This document shows, in pieces, positions 36,676-46,013 of a stretch of 64,000 nucleotides of DNA. The stretch covers positions 3,534,001 to 3,598,000 of the forward strand of contig OZ271831.1 in assembly GCA_965601455.1 (NCBI GenBank), given 5' to 3'. The position numbers and the translations under genes were made by a program. A model generated the notes under the pieces. It did not search any database. It was not told the DNA's origin and saw only the letters and a list, made by a program, of their open reading frames with translations. The first letter of the stretch is position 1; each line of letters starts with the position of its first letter. This DNA is from JANQEU01 sp965601455 (GTDB lineage Bacteria; Bacteroidota; Bacteroidia; Cytophagales; Cyclobacteriaceae).

Positions 36676-37227
36676 ATGAAAAAGCAAATTATTTTATCAA
36701 TCGGATTCGTTCTGAGTGGTTTCATTCTTTTCGCCCAGGATAGTGGTGAGAAAACAATATTGCAGATTGTTGATGAACTCCGATACCAATGGGATGACGA
36801 AGCAGATGCCCTTCGAACGTATGATGGCCTCGTAAAATACTGCAGAACAAAGCCGTACCGGGATAAAATCACCAAGTTACTGGACGATATACACCATTAT
36901 GACTCGGCATTATATGACATCGTCAAAGCAAAATTTGCAGAAACTCAAGATGCCGAAGCCGAGGCTACGATAGCCGATATAGAAAAATTGGAACTTGATT
37001 ATAAGACCCGCTCTTTCCGAAGTTTCCTGCTGAAAGAATGCACGATCAGAAACGATATCGATCGAAACTCAGGTGCTGGTGGTGTTGATCGAGATTCAAA
37101 AGAAGTGAAAGCACTGGAAGAAGAATTGTCGTCTTACGTTGAATCAGTGACTATTCAGGTGGATGTCGTAGATGAACACGTACATCACATGGATGGAATG
37201 GATATTCCGCCTCCAGCAAAATATTAG
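36676..37227 (+). CDS. Secreted helical protein of unknown function
   Basis: A 183-residue protein with a signal peptide ('ILSIGFVLSGFILFAQ'). The mature part is mainly helical and charged, with a C-terminal tail rich in His and Met ('EHVHHMDGMD') that might bind metal. No family recognised. It ends 4 bp inside the convergent DUF2911 gene. Expressed alone. Confidence 0.7.
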   Translation: MKKQIILSIGFVLSGFILFAQDSGEKTILQIVDELRYQWDDEADALRTYDGLVKYCRTKPYRDKITKLLDDIHHYDSALYDIVKAKFAETQDAEAEATIADIEKLELDYKTRSFRSFLLKECTIRNDIDRNSGAGGVDRDSKEVKALEEELSSYVESVTIQVDVVDEHVHHMDGMDIPPPAKY

Positions 37228-37775
37228 TATTCAAAAGGAATTTTGACAATCACATTATCCCAGGCCATATTCATAATGGCCTGGTTTTTTTGTGCCTTTT
37301 CAAACTGAATAGTAAATGCTTCCACTGGGTTACTAAGTTCCTCAGAATTAGCTTTCACCCGCAATACGTCATTGGATTTATCGTAACTGTATGAACCCCA
37401 AAAATCGAGATCATTACTAAAAATAATGGTCCATTCCGTTTTCCCGGGAATACTAAACAGAGAATAAACACCTGCCGGTAATTTCTGACCATCAACTTCA
37501 ATGTCCTGATAGATTTTTATTTCCGTGACTTCATTGGCTCCTGTCCGCCAAACTTTATCAAAAGGAACCAACTCACCGAAAACCTCTCGTCCTTGTTTTT
37601 GAGGTCTGCTGTAAACCACTCGAACAATGGCTTTTTCACCATTTCGACGATCATGCGCGAAGTTATCCGGGTAGTAGGCCATATCCATGGGACTTTTATC
37701 CAAACCTCTTAGCATTTGTCCCTTCAACCCCGAGAAGGATCCAATAAACAAAAGAAAGACCACCAATCTTACCAT
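37224..37775 (-). CDS. DUF2911 domain secreted protein
   Basis: A 183-residue protein with a signal peptide ('LVVFLLFIGSFSGLKG') and the DUF2911 body ('VRVVYSRPQKQGREVFGELVPFDKVWRTGANE', in pieces, and 'PAGVYSLFSIPG'). The domain is common in Bacteroidota and of unknown biochemical role. It lies directly downstream of xylA (1 bp overlap, TAATG-type) and so is translated with the xylose genes, which does not prove a role in sugar metabolism. Confidence 0.85.
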   Translation of the reverse strand: MVRLVVFLLFIGSFSGLKGQMLRGLDKSPMDMAYYPDNFAHDRRNGEKAIVRVVYSRPQKQGREVFGELVPFDKVWRTGANEVTEIKIYQDIEVDGQKLPAGVYSLFSIPGKTEWTIIFSNDLDFWGSYSYDKSNDVLRVKANSEELSNPVEAFTIQFEKAQKNQAIMNMAWDNVIVKIPFEY

Positions 37776-39109
37776 TATATATACTGATTAATGATATTCT
37801 CAAACTTCTCCTGTTGCCCACTAATTTGTTGGGGCTCACCCCCGTCCTCAGCTAGTTTAGCCAGCCCATTGAGGTCCATTTTACCACCTTCAAATGATCT
37901 TCCTTCGGGTGAATCAAAACTGCCGTATCGAGTTGTTAACATTTTCGAATAGTTGGAATCAGTTAAAATTTTATCCGCCACAAGTAATGATCTTGCAAAG
38001 ACATCCATTCCTCCAATATGCGCATGGAAAATGTCTGCCAAATCCGTTGAATTCCTTCTTGTTTTAGCATCGAAATTGATTCCTCCTCCCTGCAGACCAC
38101 CTGCTTGAAGGAATACTAACATCATTTCCGTCAACTCCGTAATATTGTTTGGAAATTGGTCGGTATCCCACCCGTTTTGATAATCTCCACGATTGGCATC
38201 CATGCTTCCAAGAAGTCCGGCATTAGCTGCTACCTGCAATTCATGCTGCATGGTGTGTTGTGCTAATGTTGCATGGTTAACTTCAAGGTTAAGTTTAAAG
38301 TCATCCATTAAGCTGTACTCCCTTAAAAACGCGATCACAGTGGCTGCATCGAAGTCATACTGATGCTTTGAGGGCTCCATCGGTTTCGGTTCGATGAAAA
38401 AAGTACCTTTAAATCCTTGGGAACGGGCGTAGTCTTTTGCCATATGCAGGAATTGTGCAAGATGATCAACCTCTTTTTTCATGTTCGTATTGAGCAGGCT
38501 CATATAACCCTCTCTGCCACCCCAAAAAACATAATTCTCTCCGCTCAACTTGATGGTGGTGTCCAGAGCATTTCTAACTTGCGCACCTGCATAAGCGACA
38601 ACCTGCAAATCCGGATTAGTTGCCGCGCCATTCATATATCTTGGGTTAGAAAACAGGTTGGCAGTTCCCCAAAGCAGCTTTACACCAGACTCTTTTTGTT
38701 TCTCCACAGCGTAATCGGAAATGAAATTTAACCGATCAGTGCTTTCTTTTAATGTCGAGCCTTCGTTTATCAAGTCAAAGTCGTGAAAGCAATAGAATTC
38801 TGCCCCAATCTTTGTAATAAACTCGAATGCAGCATCCATCTTCTCTCTCGCAGCTTGTAGCGGATCTGAGCTCGCATCCCATGGGAAGTTTTTTGTACCT
38901 GGTCCAAATGGATCCCCTCCAGTTCCGCAAAACGTATGCCAGTAGGCGATGGCAAATCGAAAGTGCTCCGACATTGATTTACCGGCGACGATCCTGTCTT
39001 TATCGTAGTATTTAAATGCTAGTGGATTCCTGGATTCCGGACCTTCAAAAGGTATGGTCCCAATTCCCGGAAAGTACTCCTTATCGCCTGTTGTCAGTTT
39101 TACGCTCAT
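37775..39109 (-). CDS. xylA: Xylose isomerase
   Basis: A 444-residue class II xylose isomerase that converts D-xylose to D-xylulose. Seen: 'YWHTFCGTGGDPFG', 'FCFHDFDL' (with YCFHD, catalytic His region), 'FWGGREGYMSLLNTN' (metal and substrate site), 'FIEPKPMEPSKHQYDFD' and 'LEVNHATLAQHT'. Eight base pairs separate it from xylB upstream. The operon is xylB-xylA-DUF2911 in transcription order. Confidence 0.96.
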   Translation of the reverse strand: MSVKLTTGDKEYFPGIGTIPFEGPESRNPLAFKYYDKDRIVAGKSMSEHFRFAIAYWHTFCGTGGDPFGPGTKNFPWDASSDPLQAAREKMDAAFEFITKIGAEFYCFHDFDLINEGSTLKESTDRLNFISDYAVEKQKESGVKLLWGTANLFSNPRYMNGAATNPDLQVVAYAGAQVRNALDTTIKLSGENYVFWGGREGYMSLLNTNMKKEVDHLAQFLHMAKDYARSQGFKGTFFIEPKPMEPSKHQYDFDAATVIAFLREYSLMDDFKLNLEVNHATLAQHTMQHELQVAANAGLLGSMDANRGDYQNGWDTDQFPNNITELTEMMLVFLQAGGLQGGGINFDAKTRRNSTDLADIFHAHIGGMDVFARSLLVADKILTDSNYSKMLTTRYGSFDSPEGRSFEGGKMDLNGLAKLAEDGGEPQQISGQQEKFENIINQYI

Positions 39110-39116
39110 TGTCTAT

Positions 39117-40595
39117 TTAATTTAAAGATTTCTTGATATCTGTTTTCCACATTTCGTAATTCTCCAAATGAGGATCCGCGGTACCCGGAGAGATGGTTTT
39201 TACGGTCTTAAGTCCTGCCATTGCTTCATCAAGTGTTTTGTGCCCAAGTGTGTACCCTAGTGCCTTGGCCGCTCCGACAGCACCGGTAGTTTCAACAATT
39301 TTGATCTCTGTCTGAATCAGATCGGCCAACGTATTTGAAAAAACATCTGACTGGAACAAATTATCATTTCCAACGACCAGAGAATTCAATTTCAATCCCA
39401 TTTCTTTAATAATGTCCATACCAAAATGAAATGAGTAGGCAATTCCTTCCAGAGCAGCCCGAAAAAAGTGCTCTTTCCTATGAATGTTCAACTGAACATT
39501 TGAAAAACGGGCTCCTATGTCCTGATTTTCAAGCATACGTTCTGCACCATTTCCAAAAGGCAGAATTCTCAGACCCTCGGACCCCACAGGCACCTTATTT
39601 AGTATGTCCTCCATCTCGGTGTAAGTCAAATTAGGACCCATTTGATCCTTTATCCACCTATACATAATTCCGGTCCCGTTAATGCACAACAACACACCAA
39701 TTCTCGGGTTCTCCAATTGGTGATTCACATGCAGAAAATTGTTTACCCTGGAGGCTGGATCATAAGTGACTTTGTCAACCACGCCATAGACAACACCAGA
39801 GGTACCACCTGTGCCCGCCACCTGTCCGGGTTCCAAAACACCTAGTGACATTGCGTTATTTGGTTGATCTCCCGCTCGATACCCGACAGGAATTCCCGAC
39901 CTTAAACCTAGCTCCTCAGCTATTGAATCTCGAAGTTCTCCTTGAATGGAAAAAGTGTCTTTTATTTCAGGAATCAGGTCATTGGAGAAACCCATATCTT
40001 CCAGAATAAACTTTGCAGGTTCGTTTTTCACAAAGTCCCAAAGGATACCTTCTGATAATCCACTTGGAGTGGTGGTCAATTCCCCCGTCATTTGCATCGC
40101 TATATAGTCACCCGGAAGCATTATTTTATGAATCCTGGAGAAAGAATCAGGTTCATTATCCTTTACCCATTTCAATTTGGATGCTGTAAAGTTACCAGGT
40201 GAGTTAAGCGTATTTTGTAAGCACCTTTGCCTACCAATTCTCTCGAAGGCCTGGTCTCCGATATCCACTGCTCGCCCATCGCACCAGATTATGGCAGGCC
40301 GGATAACCTTGTGACTTTTGTCCACCACAACAAGCCCGTGCATCTGATATGAGATGCCAATACCGTGTATCTCATCCTTGATCGATTGAGGTTGACCTTC
40401 AAGGAGTCTACGAGTAACATTTACTATCGCATCCCACCAAACTTCCGGATCCTGTTCTGCCCATCCCGGAGAAGGTGCCTGAATATCCATTTCTTTATCG
40501 GGATAATGAGTTAAAGACAAAACGGCATTCGTGTCACCGTCAACGAGAGCCGCTTTCACAGAACTACTTCCTAAGTCATATCCAAGGTAATACAA
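39117..40595 (-). CDS. xylB: Xylulokinase
   Basis: A 492-residue FGGY kinase that phosphorylates D-xylulose. N-terminal phosphate loop 'LGYDLGSSSVKAALVD', 'IGISYQMHGLVVVD' (MHG motif of xylulokinases), 'VAGTGGTSGVVYG' and 'GNDNLFQSDVFSNTLAD' are visible. It precedes xylA by 7 bp. No xylose transporter or XylR-like regulator is in the immediate neighbourhood. Confidence 0.94.
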   Translation of the reverse strand: MYYLGYDLGSSSVKAALVDGDTNAVLSLTHYPDKEMDIQAPSPGWAEQDPEVWWDAIVNVTRRLLEGQPQSIKDEIHGIGISYQMHGLVVVDKSHKVIRPAIIWCDGRAVDIGDQAFERIGRQRCLQNTLNSPGNFTASKLKWVKDNEPDSFSRIHKIMLPGDYIAMQMTGELTTTPSGLSEGILWDFVKNEPAKFILEDMGFSNDLIPEIKDTFSIQGELRDSIAEELGLRSGIPVGYRAGDQPNNAMSLGVLEPGQVAGTGGTSGVVYGVVDKVTYDPASRVNNFLHVNHQLENPRIGVLLCINGTGIMYRWIKDQMGPNLTYTEMEDILNKVPVGSEGLRILPFGNGAERMLENQDIGARFSNVQLNIHRKEHFFRAALEGIAYSFHFGMDIIKEMGLKLNSLVVGNDNLFQSDVFSNTLADLIQTEIKIVETTGAVGAAKALGYTLGHKTLDEAMAGLKTVKTISPGTADPHLENYEMWKTDIKKSLN

Positions 40596-40656
40596 GGCCT
40601 AAAGATTTTGGTTGATTTAAAGCTATATCAAACAAAACCCTCGACAAAATCCTGAG

Positions 40657-41628
40657 TCAAAAAGCAAACTTCATTTTGATATCTGCCATGATCTCCTGCA
40701 ATTGCATACTCCTGGATAAAGGCATTGTGTCGGATTCCAGCCTCGAGGCTCTTAGATCATCACAAACTGATTTTATTTCGTATTCAAATCCAAAAGTCTC
40801 TCTGTTGTCAACAAATTGATCGATCTGCTCCTCCTGCCGATAAAGGGTGCAGGTTTTAGCTTTCCAGAAATCAGGTATTTCAATATAGCCCTCATCGCCG
40901 ATCAAATGAAGAAAATTGGGCAGCTTACATTCAAATGAGGTAGACAAAGAAGCCAGGGAATTTTCATAGCGAAAGACAATATGTACGTCCTTATCTACTC
41001 CGGTAATTGCCGGTCTTGCAAATACTTGCTTTTCGACAATAGGTTCAGGAATGAAGAATGCCGCCATGGCAATAGGATAAATCCCCATATCCAGTAAGGC
41101 ACCTCCCGCCAATTTTGGATTATATGCTCGGGAATTGGGATCAAAATCGACCATGTATCCAAACTCTGCTTTTAAGTGCCTTAAGGTTCCGATTTTTCCT
41201 TGATCAATCCAACTACGAGCTACTTGAATTGCTGGTAAGAAATAAGTCCAAAGTGCTTCCATCAGGTATGTTCCTGATTGATCCTTGGCCTCAATCAATT
41301 CTCTCAATTCTGAGGGCTTGACTGCTATCGGCTTTTCGCAGACAACTGCCTTCCCGGCTTTCAGACATTTTATGGTCTGTTCAAAATGAAAATTGTGAGG
41401 TGTCGCAACATAAACAACATCAACATCAGGATGAGTAATTAATGTTTCGTAAGAGTCAAATGCATAGTCTGCTGCAAACTTTGCCGCAAATTCGTTGGCC
41501 CTTTCCAGGCTTCTGGAAGCCACTGCTGCCAACTTAGCGCCTTCCACAGCAGATAAGTCTGAAATAAAATCTTGGGCTATTCTTCCAGGGCCAATTACAC
41601 CCCACCTTATCGTTTCATCTAAACCCAT
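40657..41628 (-). CDS. Gfo/Idh/MocA family oxidoreductase
   Basis: A 323-residue NAD(P)-dependent oxidoreductase. The N-terminal Rossmann motif is 'WGVIGPGRIAQDF'; 'YVATPHNFHFEQTIKCLKAGKAVVCEKPIAV' carries the EKP lysine; 'GGALLDMGIYPI' is in the C-terminal substrate domain. It resembles the trans-1,2-dihydrodiol or glucose/xylose dehydrogenase group. It lies upstream of xylB on the same strand with a 61-bp gap, so a link to pentose metabolism is plausible but unproven. Confidence 0.85.
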   Translation of the reverse strand: MGLDETIRWGVIGPGRIAQDFISDLSAVEGAKLAAVASRSLERANEFAAKFAADYAFDSYETLITHPDVDVVYVATPHNFHFEQTIKCLKAGKAVVCEKPIAVKPSELRELIEAKDQSGTYLMEALWTYFLPAIQVARSWIDQGKIGTLRHLKAEFGYMVDFDPNSRAYNPKLAGGALLDMGIYPIAMAAFFIPEPIVEKQVFARPAITGVDKDVHIVFRYENSLASLSTSFECKLPNFLHLIGDEGYIEIPDFWKAKTCTLYRQEEQIDQFVDNRETFGFEYEIKSVCDDLRASRLESDTMPLSRSMQLQEIMADIKMKFAF

Positions 41629-41646
41629 GAAACGAAAGTAAGTAAT

Positions 41647-42444
41647 CTATCCTCCTGTGAGAAATTCGTGTCGAGGGAAAATATTGTTAGGTGTCACACG
41701 GAAAACACGTTCACCCCTCCTCGTATTGTAGATTACGGACATATCATCATTCCCGAAGAGGTAGACGTTCATTTCGACATTCATTTCGATGTTGTGTGCC
41801 ATCGCTTTCTTCATTAGTCCCCAATTCTTACGTAACTGCTTTCTTTCGCTTTCATCAAGATCTTTAACGTGTAAGGGCAAATGTGTCGTTGAAATGTAAC
41901 TCTCTCTTAAGGTAATCTTTATCTCGTTGACCTCATGAAAGTTGTTAGCAAGTGCCATCTCAGACAAATGATCAGTCAGTAGGATATGGTTTTCCACCGT
42001 AAGCAACTGTGATTTGACCGAGTCTTCGTCAAGGTCACTATTGAAAAACCGATCTGCCATCCATTGATCACTGACTTCCAGCACAGAGAAAAGCAATGTG
42101 TCGTAGATCTGTAGACTGTATATACTAAAGGGAATGAGGAGTAAGGTGAAGTTCTGATGTTCTGTGATGTGTTTCACATAGACATCAAGATCCTCTCCAA
42201 CACCAATGTCCCGTTTCCTCAATTGAACAGAGTTAGGGTCTATATCGTGGCCCTGGCTCAACATGAAATTGAGAAATTCCTGAGAGTTCATAAACTGATG
42301 TACAAACTCCTCTATGCTTTCCACATGGTTTTCCCTTATGAATTCCTCCTTGGTCTCAGCCAATTTGATAAATTCATTCTGGGCCATAGTGGACCAGGAA
42401 CAGAACAGAATAATAAGGATTATAAACTGCCTTCCTACACTCAT
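41647..42444 (-). CDS. Secreted protein of unknown function
   Basis: A 265-residue protein with a signal peptide ('QFIILIILFCSWSTMAQ'). The mature part is predicted mixed helix/strand with no motif I recognise. It ends 18 bp upstream of the oxidoreductase start, so the two may share a transcript. There is no clue to function. Confidence 0.72.
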   Translation of the reverse strand: MSVGRQFIILIILFCSWSTMAQNEFIKLAETKEEFIRENHVESIEEFVHQFMNSQEFLNFMLSQGHDIDPNSVQLRKRDIGVGEDLDVYVKHITEHQNFTLLLIPFSIYSLQIYDTLLFSVLEVSDQWMADRFFNSDLDEDSVKSQLLTVENHILLTDHLSEMALANNFHEVNEIKITLRESYISTTHLPLHVKDLDESERKQLRKNWGLMKKAMAHNIEMNVEMNVYLFGNDDMSVIYNTRRGERVFRVTPNNIFPRHEFLTGG

Positions 42445-42541
42445 CTACTAACTACTTAACTACAAACTCCTTTACAAAAGTATCATTAATGCCTAAATGA
42501 TGCTCTATGTAACCAGAAGTAAGACAAAAACATTCAAACTA

Positions 42542-42955
42542 TTAATGAGGAAGCTTGGGACGAAGAAGACCATAAACATATGTACCTAAAAGGGCAGATA
42601 GAATAGCTACTCCTATTACCCCAACTCCATTACCAAGCAATATGAAAAGTGGACCTGGACAAGCTCCAGTAAGTGCCCAACCCATACCAAACAAGGTTCC
42701 TCCAATAACATAATTAAGGAAAGTCGGAGCCTTAGGTTTGATCACAATGTCCTGTCCATCCATTGTTTTGAGTTTGTATCTTTTAATCATTTGGATAATA
42801 ATGATACCAAGTACCACAGCTGATCCAATTACACCATACATGTGAAATGACTGGAATCGGAACATTTCATAAATTCTAAACCATGACACCACCTCCCCTT
42901 TCGAAAGTGTTATTCCAAATATGATTCCTACAACTAAAAAACGTAATAGTTTCAT
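42542..42955 (-). CDS. YeeE/YedE-type half transporter (DUF6691)
   Basis: A 137-residue membrane protein with about four helices and the motif 'GMGWALTGACPGPLFILLGNG', whose Cys is typical of the DUF6691 half of split YeeE/YedE transporters. The family moves thiosulfate or other reduced sulfur. It follows the second half by 5 bp, so together they form one transporter unit. Confidence 0.88.
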   Translation of the reverse strand: MKLLRFLVVGIIFGITLSKGEVVSWFRIYEMFRFQSFHMYGVIGSAVVLGIIIIQMIKRYKLKTMDGQDIVIKPKAPTFLNYVIGGTLFGMGWALTGACPGPLFILLGNGVGVIGVAILSALLGTYVYGLLRPKLPH

Positions 42956-42960
42956 GACGC

Positions 42961-43521
42961 CTATAGTAAATATGGTAGAATAAGATATGTGCTGATGATA
43001 CCGCCAACAAAGAAAAAAATCGTGGCTATTAAGGAGCCTTTCTGCAAATCACTTAGACCTGAAATGGAATGTCCGGAAGTACACCCTTCTGCATAACGTG
43101 TTCCAAAACCAACCAGGAAGCCGCCAAGTACGATCATTATAAACCCTCTCCAGGTGGCCAATGATTGCCAATTAAAAATTTCTTCAGGAACATAGGTTGA
43201 TCCGGGATCGGATATACCAAATGCCTGTAATTCAATGATAGTATTCTCAGTTATCCCAACTGCAGTTTCGGGCATAAGGAAGTTTGAGGCTATGAATCCC
43301 CCGATGATGAGTCCAACTCCAAAAACCAGGTTCCACATCTGGTCTTTCCAATTGAAATCAAAGTAACTACAGTGTTTACCTGCCCCAAGTATGCTACACA
43401 TGTTTTTCAAGCTTGAAGATATTCCAAACCTCTCACCAAAAAACAACATAGAAAACATCACTACAGCAATTATCGGCCCGGCAACATACCATGGCCAGGG
43501 TTGGCTGATAAATTCTATCAT
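42961..43521 (-). CDS. YeeE/YedE-type half transporter
   Basis: A 186-residue membrane protein. It has 'GFGTRYAEGCTSGHSISGLSDLQKGS', the YeeE signature with the conserved Cys. It is the first gene of a two-gene unit; the divergent neighbour is a cysteine desulfurase gene, which fits a sulfur role. The family imports thiosulfate in E. coli, but the cargo here is inferred. Confidence 0.88.
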   Translation of the reverse strand: MIEFISQPWPWYVAGPIIAVVMFSMLFFGERFGISSSLKNMCSILGAGKHCSYFDFNWKDQMWNLVFGVGLIIGGFIASNFLMPETAVGITENTIIELQAFGISDPGSTYVPEEIFNWQSLATWRGFIMIVLGGFLVGFGTRYAEGCTSGHSISGLSDLQKGSLIATIFFFVGGIISTYLILPYLL

Positions 43522-43583
43522 ATATCTCGTTTTGTGCTAAAGCAAACTGTAATATACGGGGCATAGTTCTGTTAATTTTACTC

Positions 43584-43629
43584 AATGTCATATTTACGTC
43601 AATCCATTCTATGGAATGGTGAATGTCAT
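43584..43629. promoter_or_regulatory. Putative operator between the YeeE pair and sufS
   Basis: An inverted repeat CCATTC-TATG-GAATGG (43604-43619) is framed by two copies of AATGTCAT (43584-43591 and 43622-43629). It lies in the 193-bp divergent spacer. Symmetry of this kind fits a dimeric repressor such as an ArsR-type sulfur sensor. The regulator is unknown. Confidence 0.45.
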
Positions 43630-43714
43630 TTTTAACAGTTTAAATGATCTTTATTAGTTGTAGTTTGGTTATAAACTTTACAGATTGTTTCAAATAACAG
43701 AAAAAAATTCTGGA

Positions 43715-44902
43715 ATGGTGAAAGACCAGTTTCCAATATTCGAAAAACACCCTGAACTGCTATATCTGGATAGCGCGGCCACAAGTCAAAAGCCAAAGTC
43801 GGTAGTGAGTCGTTTAGCAAATTTCTATTCAGAAGAAAATGCCAACATTCATCGTGGTGTTTATGACTTAAGCTGGAAAGCCACCGAGGGTTTTGAGCAA
43901 GTAAGAAATCAATTGGCCACTTTTCTTGGGACTCAGGCAAGTAACATCGCATTTGTCAATGGAACCACTCAAGCCGTTAACCTTGTCGCCTTATCGTTGG
44001 AGGCTAAAACTTCCAAAAACTCAAATATCGTGACCTCTGTCGCTGAACATCATGCGAATTTCATTCCATGGCAGCAGCTCTGTAAACGCATCGGATGCGA
44101 GTTAAGAATTGTTGAACTCGACGACGACCTTCAGGTCGATATTCAGAAACTAGAAGATAGCATCGACAAAAACTCTGTCTTGGTGTCGCTCAATCATATC
44201 TCGAATACCACAGGTGCCATTAATCCAATTGAATCAATATCAGAAATCACTAGAAAAAAAGGAGTCCCACTTTTCGTGGACGGCGCACAAAGTGCAGCTG
44301 TACATGGAGTGAAAATGAAGGATATAGGAGCAGATTTTTTCGCGTTTTCCATGCATAAGGCTTTCGGACCCTTCGGTGTTGGTGTGCTGTACGTATCGGA
44401 TGAACAGAAAGAAAAAATGTTGCCGAGCCAATTTGGAGGAGGAGCGATTGAACGTGTTGGACTTGAAGAAACTACTTACTTACCCTTCCCACACAGATTC
44501 GAACCAGGTACACCAAATGTCGCTGAGGTGATCGCCTCCGGTGCCGCTATTGAGTTTATTCAAGAACTGGAAATGGATGAAATACAGAAAGAAATCAGAT
44601 CCATGGAGAAGGACCTTAGAAATAGATTAAAGACAATAGAGGGTATCCAAGTGGTTGGGGAGAAAACAACAGGAGCTGGAATTATCTCTTTTTTTCATGA
44701 TACCGTACATCCCCATGATCTTGCATCTTATCTTAACCAAAGTCATATTGCTGTTAGAGCAGGCTTACACTGTACGCAACCACTACTAAACTATCTTGAA
44801 ATACCTGCAACCATCAGGGCTTCATTTTCGGTTTATAACAATAAAGAGGACGTTAATAAGATGGTGAACGTACTTGAGGAAGCAGTACAAGAATTACAAT
44901 AG
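43715..44902 (+). CDS. sufS: Cysteine desulfurase, SufS type
   Basis: A 395-residue group II cysteine desulfurase. It takes sulfur from cysteine as a persulfide. Seen: 'YLDSAATSQKP', 'NIHRGVYDLSWKAT', the PLP lysine in 'SMHKAFGPFGVG' (Lys215), and the catalytic Cys353 in 'VRAGLHCTQPLL'. The ATG at 43715 begins the family N-terminus; an upstream TTG is rejected. It is followed by sufU, moaD and moaE in one tight operon, so the sulfur may go to both Fe-S clusters and molybdopterin. Confidence 0.94.
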   Translation: MVKDQFPIFEKHPELLYLDSAATSQKPKSVVSRLANFYSEENANIHRGVYDLSWKATEGFEQVRNQLATFLGTQASNIAFVNGTTQAVNLVALSLEAKTSKNSNIVTSVAEHHANFIPWQQLCKRIGCELRIVELDDDLQVDIQKLEDSIDKNSVLVSLNHISNTTGAINPIESISEITRKKGVPLFVDGAQSAAVHGVKMKDIGADFFAFSMHKAFGPFGVGVLYVSDEQKEKMLPSQFGGGAIERVGLEETTYLPFPHRFEPGTPNVAEVIASGAAIEFIQELEMDEIQKEIRSMEKDLRNRLKTIEGIQVVGEKTTGAGIISFFHDTVHPHDLASYLNQSHIAVRAGLHCTQPLLNYLEIPATIRASFSVYNNKEDVNKMVNVLEEAVQELQ

Positions 44903-44905
44903 CAT

Positions 44906-45334
44906 ATGACCGAAGAAGAATTTAAGTCCAAATACAAGACGGAAATACTCCCTCATAGTAAAAGTCCGTACCATTTTGAGCAAAAGGAAGGTCCGTACAT
45001 TGATGCATATAATCCCCTCTGTGGAGATCATTTCAAATTATTTATTGAAAGTGTAGGAGAACATATTCATGAGGCTCACTTTCACGGTTTTGGTTGTGCA
45101 ATTTCAAAAGCATCTACCAGTCTGTTAATGAAACATGTAGAGAATAAGTCCAAAGAAGAAATAACCACTTTGATTAAGGACTTTCTGGATTTGTTATTGA
45201 ACCAAAGAAATGAACCACTTTCATCTGAAGATTTAAACTCACTTGCGGAACTTCGCAATTTTAATGGTCGCCTCGATTGTGTAAAATTGAGCTGGGAAGC
45301 ATTGCTAAAAGAAATTGAAGGAAAAAATGAATGA
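44906..45334 (+). CDS. sufU: SufU-like sulfur acceptor/scaffold
   Basis: A 142-residue IscU-fold protein with the three cysteine motifs of SufU: 'YNPLCGDHFK', 'GFGCAISKASTS' and 'RLDCVKLSWEALL'. In SufU these bind zinc and receive the persulfide from SufS. It starts 3 bp after sufS and overlaps the moaD start. The IscU family is clear; the SufU assignment follows from the SufS neighbour. Confidence 0.9.
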   Translation: MTEEEFKSKYKTEILPHSKSPYHFEQKEGPYIDAYNPLCGDHFKLFIESVGEHIHEAHFHGFGCAISKASTSLLMKHVENKSKEEITTLIKDFLDLLLNQRNEPLSSEDLNSLAELRNFNGRLDCVKLSWEALLKEIEGKNE

Positions 45335-45596
45335 CACACCAATCGATAGCAAAACAGCATTAAGTGTTATCGCCTTTGGTATAGCCAGAGACATTTTTGG
45401 ACACAACTCACTTAATATTGAATGGTCGGATGGATTAAGTATTGGTAGACTGAAGCAACTACTAACTGAATCGTATCCAGACCTGCAAAAACTACGATCA
45501 CTGCAGTTTGCGGTGAATGAAGAGTATCAGTCGGATGACTATATTCTTTCTCCAGGTGAAGAGGTGGTGATTATTCCGCCAGTAAGTGGAGGGTAA
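45327..45596 (+). CDS. moaD: Molybdopterin synthase sulfur carrier subunit
   Basis: An 89-residue ubiquitin-like protein ending in the double glycine 'VIIPPVSGG', which is thiocarboxylated to carry sulfur. The ATG at 45327 overlaps the sufU stop in ATGAATGA. With MoaE it converts precursor Z to molybdopterin. No MoaD-activating MoeB is in the window. Confidence 0.92.
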   Translation: MNDTPIDSKTALSVIAFGIARDIFGHNSLNIEWSDGLSIGRLKQLLTESYPDLQKLRSLQFAVNEEYQSDDYILSPGEEVVIIPPVSGG

Positions 45597-46012
45597 TGAT
45601 TGATATTAAGCTTTCCGAAAAGGCTCTCAGCGAATCAGAGTGCTTCCAGCTGGTTTCAGATCCTTCAGCTGGAGGAACAGTAGTGTTTGTCGGGACAGTT
45701 AGAAACCAAACTAAAGGTAAAAAAGTAGTTCGACTTGATTTTGAGGCATATGGCCCAATGGCTAAAAAGGAGATGGAAAAAATCGCCATGCAGGTCGAAA
45801 AGAAATGGAATGCCCTGCACATAGCCATTCACCACCGGGTGGGTTCTCTCGAAATCGGTGAACTTCCTGTAATTATTGCTGTTTCAACACCCCATCGAAA
45901 AGAAGCTTTTGAAGCCTGCCAATACGCAATCGATACGTTAAAAGAAACCGTACCGATATGGAAGAAAGAGATTTTCGAAGATGGTGAAGTTTGGGTGGCA
46001 GCCCATCCTTAA
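45596..46012 (+). CDS. moaE: Molybdopterin synthase catalytic subunit
   Basis: A 138-residue MoaE with 'GGTVVFVGTVRNQTKGKKV', 'LDFEAYGPMAKKEM', 'IHHRVGSLEIGE' and 'KEAFEACQYAIDTLKETVPIWKKE' (active-site lysines). Its start overlaps the moaD stop (TAATG). It ends the sufS-sufU-moaD-moaE operon. The nearby molybdenum hydroxylases (IorAB and CoxMSL) are likely clients of the cofactor. Confidence 0.96.
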   Translation: MIDIKLSEKALSESECFQLVSDPSAGGTVVFVGTVRNQTKGKKVVRLDFEAYGPMAKKEMEKIAMQVEKKWNALHIAIHHRVGSLEIGELPVIIAVSTPHRKEAFEACQYAIDTLKETVPIWKKEIFEDGEVWVAAHP

Positions 46013-46013
46013 A

